A stretch of DNA of 64,000 nt from Plumapathes pennacea (lineage: Eukaryota; Cnidaria; Anthozoa; Antipatharia; Myriopathidae), in contig OZ038473.1 of assembly GCA_964036295.1 (NCBI GenBank), positions 1,867,501 through 1,931,500 of the forward strand, written 5' to 3'. The translations under genes and the position numbers were made by a program. Position 1 is the stretch's first letter; the number at the start of each line of letters is the position of its first letter. Positions 58,767 through 64,000 of this stretch are shown piece by piece. The notes below the pieces were generated by a model, which did not search any database, was not told where the DNA came from, and saw nothing but the letters and a program-made list of their open reading frames with translations.

Positions 58767-60183
58767 TTAAGGGTGTGGCCATACCTGCTTAGGTCCCCCA
58801 TTTTCTGGGAAGCCCCAGACCACACCCATTGCCTGCTCCCTTGGGTACCCTCGACAGTAAGAAGCATACCTCACTCCATCAATCACACGGTCTCGATTCC
58901 GATGCTGGTGACCATAAACATGAACTTCGGAACCAAGACTCCTTATCTGATTCTCAATAAGTTTTGACCCAGCATACCGTGTGAAGTTAAACTTGATATA
59001 CGCCCCTTGTGCTTTAGGATTGCTCATGGCTGACAAGCCTAGCCTTTGTCTTTCTGCCTCAACTTGCTTGATCTCTGCATCAGTTGTCGAAACAAGGTCA
59101 AGTCGTGGAAGGAAGTGACTGAAGGAGATCACAGGGGCATCATAGGCTTTGATGGAGTCATTGTTCAAGCTGGCAAAATATTTTGCAGGGCTCTGTGTCA
59201 TGCTGGGCCATTTACAGCGATGATTGTCCATCCAAGCCTGCTTGGTGATTTCCCGGTCCTCACTGTCACGACTGATGTAGAGAGATTCTTCTGCGTCGTC
59301 CTCAGGTTGAGAATACCAAGAAAACAGCGGCACTACCCACACATGTGTATCGTCATGGCACTGAATCTTCACGGGCCTAGTGTTGACTCCTATTGATTGA
59401 CACATTGAGAGAATTGCATGGAACTTCTTGATGGAATCTTCACATTCTTTATTTTCATTTGTCCAGAGCTCATGGTTTCCTAAGAATGTCACAATATGAT
59501 CAAGTCAGCTGGTCACTGCCAAGTCCAGTGTAAGTCAGTTCGCCTGCATGCAGGTCATATATTTCTAAAGCGTACCCTCTGACTGTCTATTGGACACCAT
59601 CTGACTCAGATGGGTGTATTGAACATGTTACTTATTTAACTTCAGTGAGGGGGGATTCCTCGGGTTTTAACTATATAACAGCCCAGTGCGAATGACCCTT
59701 ATTACACAATTTTTTATTGCATTGCTATTTATAAATTTTATAATTATTGCAGTATCGTTATATTGTTTTGTACTTGTTGTTCTCGTCACTAAAACAGAAG
59801 CAGAAAATGGGTTTCTTCAGACATGTAAAAAATATAATTATATAATATTGGACTGAACAAATGCACCATAAAATGTAAATAAATGTTCATATCTTCACAG
59901 GCGGCGACAAAGTTTACACTGAGCCTCGATACTTACCAGGTACATAGCAAACACTTGCAAACTTCTGTGTGAATGAGCTGAGCGTTGCGTTTAGTAGGGC
60001 CATGCTATCTGTAACATCTCCAGCCACGATTAGAACATCGTTTTGGTACGACGTAGATGACCAACTTTCAACCCAACGCAGATTTTCCTGAATGTCCACA
60101 TGCAGGTCGGACACGGCGAAAATACGAGCCATCCTGCTAAAGACGTTAGAAGAGTGCAAAAACCGGCAATTCCTCGCTAACAT
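58767..60183 (-). CDS. Calcineurin-like metallophosphoesterase, 2 exons
   Basis: Exon 59937-60183 ends CCTG with a GTAAGT donor; exon 58767-59479 follows ATTCTTAG and completes the glycine of GNHE. Conserved metal-binding motifs appear in order: SDLHVD (D-x-H), VAGDVTD (G-D-x-x-D), VPGNHELW (G-N-H-E) and, near the C-terminus, VYGHQHRNRD (G-H-x-H). These define a two-metal phosphoesterase; the substrate cannot be read from sequence. There are two in-frame ATGs. The one at 60183 gives 319 aa with a basic, amphipathic start (MLARNCRFLHSSNVFSR) like a mitochondrial presequence. The one at 60132 has a strong context (AGGATGG) and gives 302 aa starting at MARIFAVSDLH. The stop lies in the TTAA of an adjoining MITE. 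Confidence 0.85.
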
Positions 60184-60445
60184 TAAAAGTAAGCGAATTC
60201 CCACGTAAGGATGGTTACCCCCCTCCCGCAGTCTGATTATATTATGTCAGCGGTCGCCCCACTGTATTAATAACTAACCAACTTGAAGCAGCGGTAATTT
60301 TCGCGCTGTTATGGTTTCTTTCTAGTTGCCGTTTTCTGTGTTCGTGTTAGGTAGCATCGCTCCAAAACGTAAATTAAAAAAAGGATGATTTGTGAATGAC
60401 TCGTTACCAGCTTCCCGCAGAGGTTCACCTCAGACCCCTCGGGGG

Positions 60446-60795
60446 AATGGGGACCAGCAACCTTAGCCCCTTGGGGGAATGGGGACCAGCAACTTCAGAC
60501 CCTTGTGGGGGGGAATGGGGACCAGCAACCTCAGGCTCCTTGGGAGAATGGGGACCAGCAACTTCAGACCCTCGGGGGAATGGGGACCAGCAACCTTAGC
60601 CCCTTGGGGGAATGGGGACCAGCAACTTCAGACCCTTGGGGGGAATGGGGACCAGCAACCTCAGGCTCCTTGGGAGAATGGGGACCAGCAACCTCAGACC
60701 CTTGGGGGAATGGGGACCAGCAACCTCAGGCTCCTTGGGAGAATGGGGACCAGCAACCTCAGACCCTTGGGGGAATGGGGACCAGCAACTTCAGA
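60446..60795 (+). repeat. G-rich 32-36 bp minisatellite
   Basis: About eleven units containing AATGGGGACCAGCAAC then TTAGCCCCTTGGGGG or TCAGACCCTTGGGGG. G runs of 4-7 bases in each unit could form quadruplexes. It lies upstream of the phosphoesterase start. Confidence 0.9.
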
Positions 60796-60799
60796 GACT

Positions 60800-62002
60800 G
60801 AAGATTGAGGGGGGAATACTATAAACTCAGAAATGAGATGCAAAAAGCCACCAGTGTATGCATTGTACAAGTTATCTGAACTTCGAAAGTGTCCTTAGTT
60901 TTCTTTGAAATGAATTATACAGCCCGAGAGTTTCTAGCAGAAGAGTGTTTCATCAAGATATTTTGCTTTTAGCCGCATGAAAACCACTGCAGGCTTGCGT
61001 GTCTTGTCTGTCTTTGCTTGCGTAGAACTGGAAGGTTCAGAAAATACTGCGTGTTTCTGTGGCTGATATTTAGATTAAATCTATTTCGGCTGAAGGACAT
61101 AAGTACATTCTCTAAGGCCGCAATATTCTGTTCATGGAAATAGCCGGAAGCTTTATGTGATCACATAATGAAACCTCTGTGACTAATATCAGACCAACAG
61201 CTGGGTAAGCCAGACATTTGAACTTCTAACAAGAGATTTTAGTACAATTTATTTATAATGGAAGACTATATAGTACTTGAGAGAACGTAGTTTTGACTGC
61301 GTCAGCGTGAAGAAAGACGTCTCCAAAGGGTAAACGCTCACGGCGTCTATTTTTCACACATCGACCCTCGCTCAATTCATACACACTGATTTACCTATAG
61401 CCCTTCGAAGCAAAAGCGCACCAGCGCTGTCCAGATGCATGTATATATAAACCCATATCAGAGAATTCTAGAGACACTTAAACATATCTTTTATTTTGTC
61501 TATGTTTCGGGTGTTATCAGCTGATCCATCGCGGGTAATTATTTTCTAGATTACATGATGGATTTCGATCAGTTGTGATGTACTTTCGTTATTATGAGAA
61601 CTGAGACACACGAAAATAACTTATTCATTTAATTATTCAATTAGTTCTGCAGTCTGTTGCTGACTCATCTATGAAACAATTCCTTTTCCTTTCGAGAATA
61701 CTCCGTTGTTTTGGATCCTAAAAAATTCAAATTCAAACAAAAAATAACGAGTGTATCACTTAAAGTGGGCCTACATCAGCGTATCGAGACATAAACTCTC
61801 TCGTTATAGACTTTATACATATATATATTTTTGTTTTATGTAGAAAATATATCAGTAAACGTTCGAAAAAAATCAGTAAAAAGTGCCGATGAATACATTG
61901 TTACTTTTATATCGTTGTTTTTTGAAGAGTTTTTTATTTCAAGCTGAAAGGTTAAAGAAAGCATACGCCAATTACGACGAATCTATTCTTGTTTTCCACC
62001 GC
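60800..62002. other. Intergenic, one weak repeat similarity
   Basis: At about 61270-61320, GAGAGAACGTAGTTTTGACTG and GCGTCAGCGTG resemble the element tail at 11033-11070. Nothing else is recognised. Confidence 0.4.
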
Positions 62003-62409
62003 TTAATTACTTCTATTTCGCCCATTAACAGAAGTTTTTAGAAATATGGTTTGCCACCTGCTGGCTCTATGAATTTCATTGTTACCATCAAAAATCAAAC
62101 TTTCAACTGTCATGGCTGGATCTGAGGTTTGTCCGAGTTTAGTTACATAAAGCCGGCTTACAACTAGACTCTCAGAAACACTATAATCTGTTGCGTACTT
62201 TATAGGTACGCCGATACACCGCGGACACGCGGCATATGGAAGGATTTTAATAAACATCTTTGGGCCAGTGGTAATTTTTTGGCATGACTGACTCAGTTTA
62301 CCGCGGTCGGTTTTGTTTACAGTTTGGCCATGAATCTTTATTGAACATAAATCACACCGTCCCACATTTAGATGTAGACAAAGGGCAGTTGGCCAATCAG
62401 CAGCTAAGT
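62003..62409 (-). CDS. Candidate terminal exon of an unknown Cys-containing protein
   Basis: A good acceptor (GCTGTGTTTCTAG) is followed by 134 open codons to TAA, the longest non-repetitive open frame outside the recognised genes. An AATAAA lies 65 bp beyond the stop (61933-61938). The translation has a cysteine cluster (CDLCSIKIHGQTVN, SQSCQK, AACPRC) followed by a beta-rich-looking segment, consistent with a secreted or extracellular domain, but no family is recognised. Upstream exons on the minus strand were not identified with confidence; a possible donor exists near 62515 but its phase does not fit. It could still be a chance ORF. Confidence 0.4.
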
Positions 62410-64000
62410 CTAGAAACACAGCTTGGAATAATGTAATGACTTACTGAAGCACTTAAAAACATATTCTGAAAATATATCTTAATGGGTCACGCATGCAGGG
62501 AAGAAAAAATGGACTTACATCATAGATAGCATTGAGTGTGATTCTTGCTTGTTTTCGTACCAAACAAAAATCGTGACAGCAAAGACGAAGGCAATTCCAT
62601 ATGTTAGGTTATGACAAAAGAAATTTTGACTGCATGGTATTATTGGATTTAAAGGACAAATTAAGGTCTAAATTAAATCAAGCTATACAAACAAAATGAT
62701 ATATCCTTTGCAAAACAAGATTCACAAAAATGCGAGTTATTATCCCAATATACCTTGAATTAGTGTTCCTTTCCATTGTATCTAACTAATGAGAAAATAA
62801 CATATCTTATCTGAAAAGCAACCAATCGTTCATAACAACAAATTAGAAGCAGAAGAAGCCGAAAGTCGTCAGGTGCATTGAGGTTTAGAAAATGCAGCGA
62901 AATCAGTCACACGATACCTCAGTGTTTTAATTTTAAATTTTCTTCCTCAAAACATTCTAAACATACACTTTGAATTTTTTTTTTTTTTTTTGTTTCTGTC
63001 CAACTATACTGGGTACTTCAGACTTGAGGTTAATAGTTTGAGATAAAATCTTTTAAAATTCGGACAACCCTTTCTACCTAATGAAACAAAAAATAAAATA
63101 AAAATAAAAGAATAGATACATGGGAGCAGTAATTAACCAGGATTTTCTTCAGAATTGAAGATTTAGGTTCCGGAACTTCTTCCTAATGTAAACCAGTATT
63201 TTTCGTATTTTTTTTAAAGTTGTAACATCTCAATAGGGTAATTTAAAATACAACTACGTGTTTGGGTAGGATCATACTTTGAATGAGCTTTATGAATGGT
63301 CTATTAATCAAATTGTTTCGCTACATTAGAGCCTTAATGACCACTGATCAGGCTTTATAAATTACAAGATTAAGAGCCGCGAGCACAACCACACGAAATC
63401 CAAACCAATATCACCTGATTTAACCTTCCGCTTTTCAGATAGTTTTTCTTTAATGTGCACGAAATGTGAAACGAGAAGATTGTCCCAAATTGAAATTTAC
63501 GAGTGACACAAATGGAAAAACATCAACTTCTCTTTTCGCCAAAAAAGGTGGAAAATCTTATTCTTACTGAAAATCATGGGGAAAACGTTGGTTATAAATT
63601 GCGGGTTTCAAAAAGCGAAGTTATTGCTTCGCGAGGTTTTTCGGCATTAGAAAAATATTCGATATAATGGCTGTTATCAACCGCAAATCCGATTAAATTG
63701 ATAAACATTTTCAGTGTTTCGGCAAATGCGTATATGAAACCACGATATTTTTTTAATCCAAACTCATTAAAAACCTTTTACACGGTTGAAAGTTCTGAGC
63801 GCTTATTTGACGCGTCTAAAATGACTGGAATGAATTCGAAATGATCGAAATTAAGCAGTGTCTAACTCATTAGAGAGTCTAATTGATTCTAAATATACAC
63901 ACTAAAGGGACAGAATATTGTATATCTCAAAGACACTTTGAAACTGGGATGTTTTGAAAAGGAATGAAAGCAAAAGAGATAGAATTGTGTTTAGTTTTGA
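62410..64000. other. A/T-rich intergenic or intronic DNA
   Basis: No long ORF, inverted repeat or tandem array was noticed apart from a T run near 62980. If the exon at 62003-62409 is real, this would be its upstream intron. Confidence 0.4.

Overview
This window is nuclear DNA from an animal. The intron-rich genes have canonical GT-AG splice sites, and they include an Emx-type homeobox gene and a 16-exon V-ATPase B subunit gene. The dense dispersed foldback elements and the divergence of the proteins from vertebrates point to a cnidarian, most likely an anthozoan such as a stony coral. That placement is an inference; no species-specific marker was read. Nothing bacterial (operons, ribosome binding sites, CRISPR) is present.

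Layout. 1-20 kb is mostly transposable-element debris: foldback MITEs, a nested hAT-like insertion inside a larger inverted-repeat element, a perfect 148-bp palindrome, a 2.57-kb terminal-inverted-repeat element, and a few exon-like fragments of unknown genes. 20.4-23.7 kb is three abutting minisatellite blocks, all with a 21-bp period. 26.3-27.2 kb holds the last two coding exons of an ERGIC1-like gene with an in-frame TGA. A tRNA-derived SINE at 28.2 kb has a clear target duplication. 28.6-35.0 kb is a 405-bp satellite of about 16 units with partly dimeric (810-bp) order. 36.0-37.2 kb (minus) is a frameshifted C-terminal fragment of an EDRF1-like gene.

The gene-rich part starts at 38.3 kb. 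On the minus strand are CCDC149 (12 coding exons, 582 aa) and the V-type proton ATPase subunit B gene (16 exons, 500 aa). On the plus strand at 56.2 kb is an Emx-type homeobox gene (2 exons, 193 aa). On the minus strand at 58.8-60.2 kb is a calcineurin-like metallophosphoesterase (2 exons). At 62.0-62.4 kb (minus) is a plausible terminal exon of an unrecognised cysteine-containing protein.

The intact genes do not form a pathway: vacuolar proton pumping, a coiled-coil protein of poorly known role, a patterning transcription factor and a phosphoesterase. Host genes and mobile DNA are closely interleaved. A piggyBac-like MITE family with TTAA duplications sits 7 bp from a CCDC149 exon and appears to supply the phosphoesterase stop codon. 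Two host-gene fragments, both broken and both C-terminal only, flank the large satellite.
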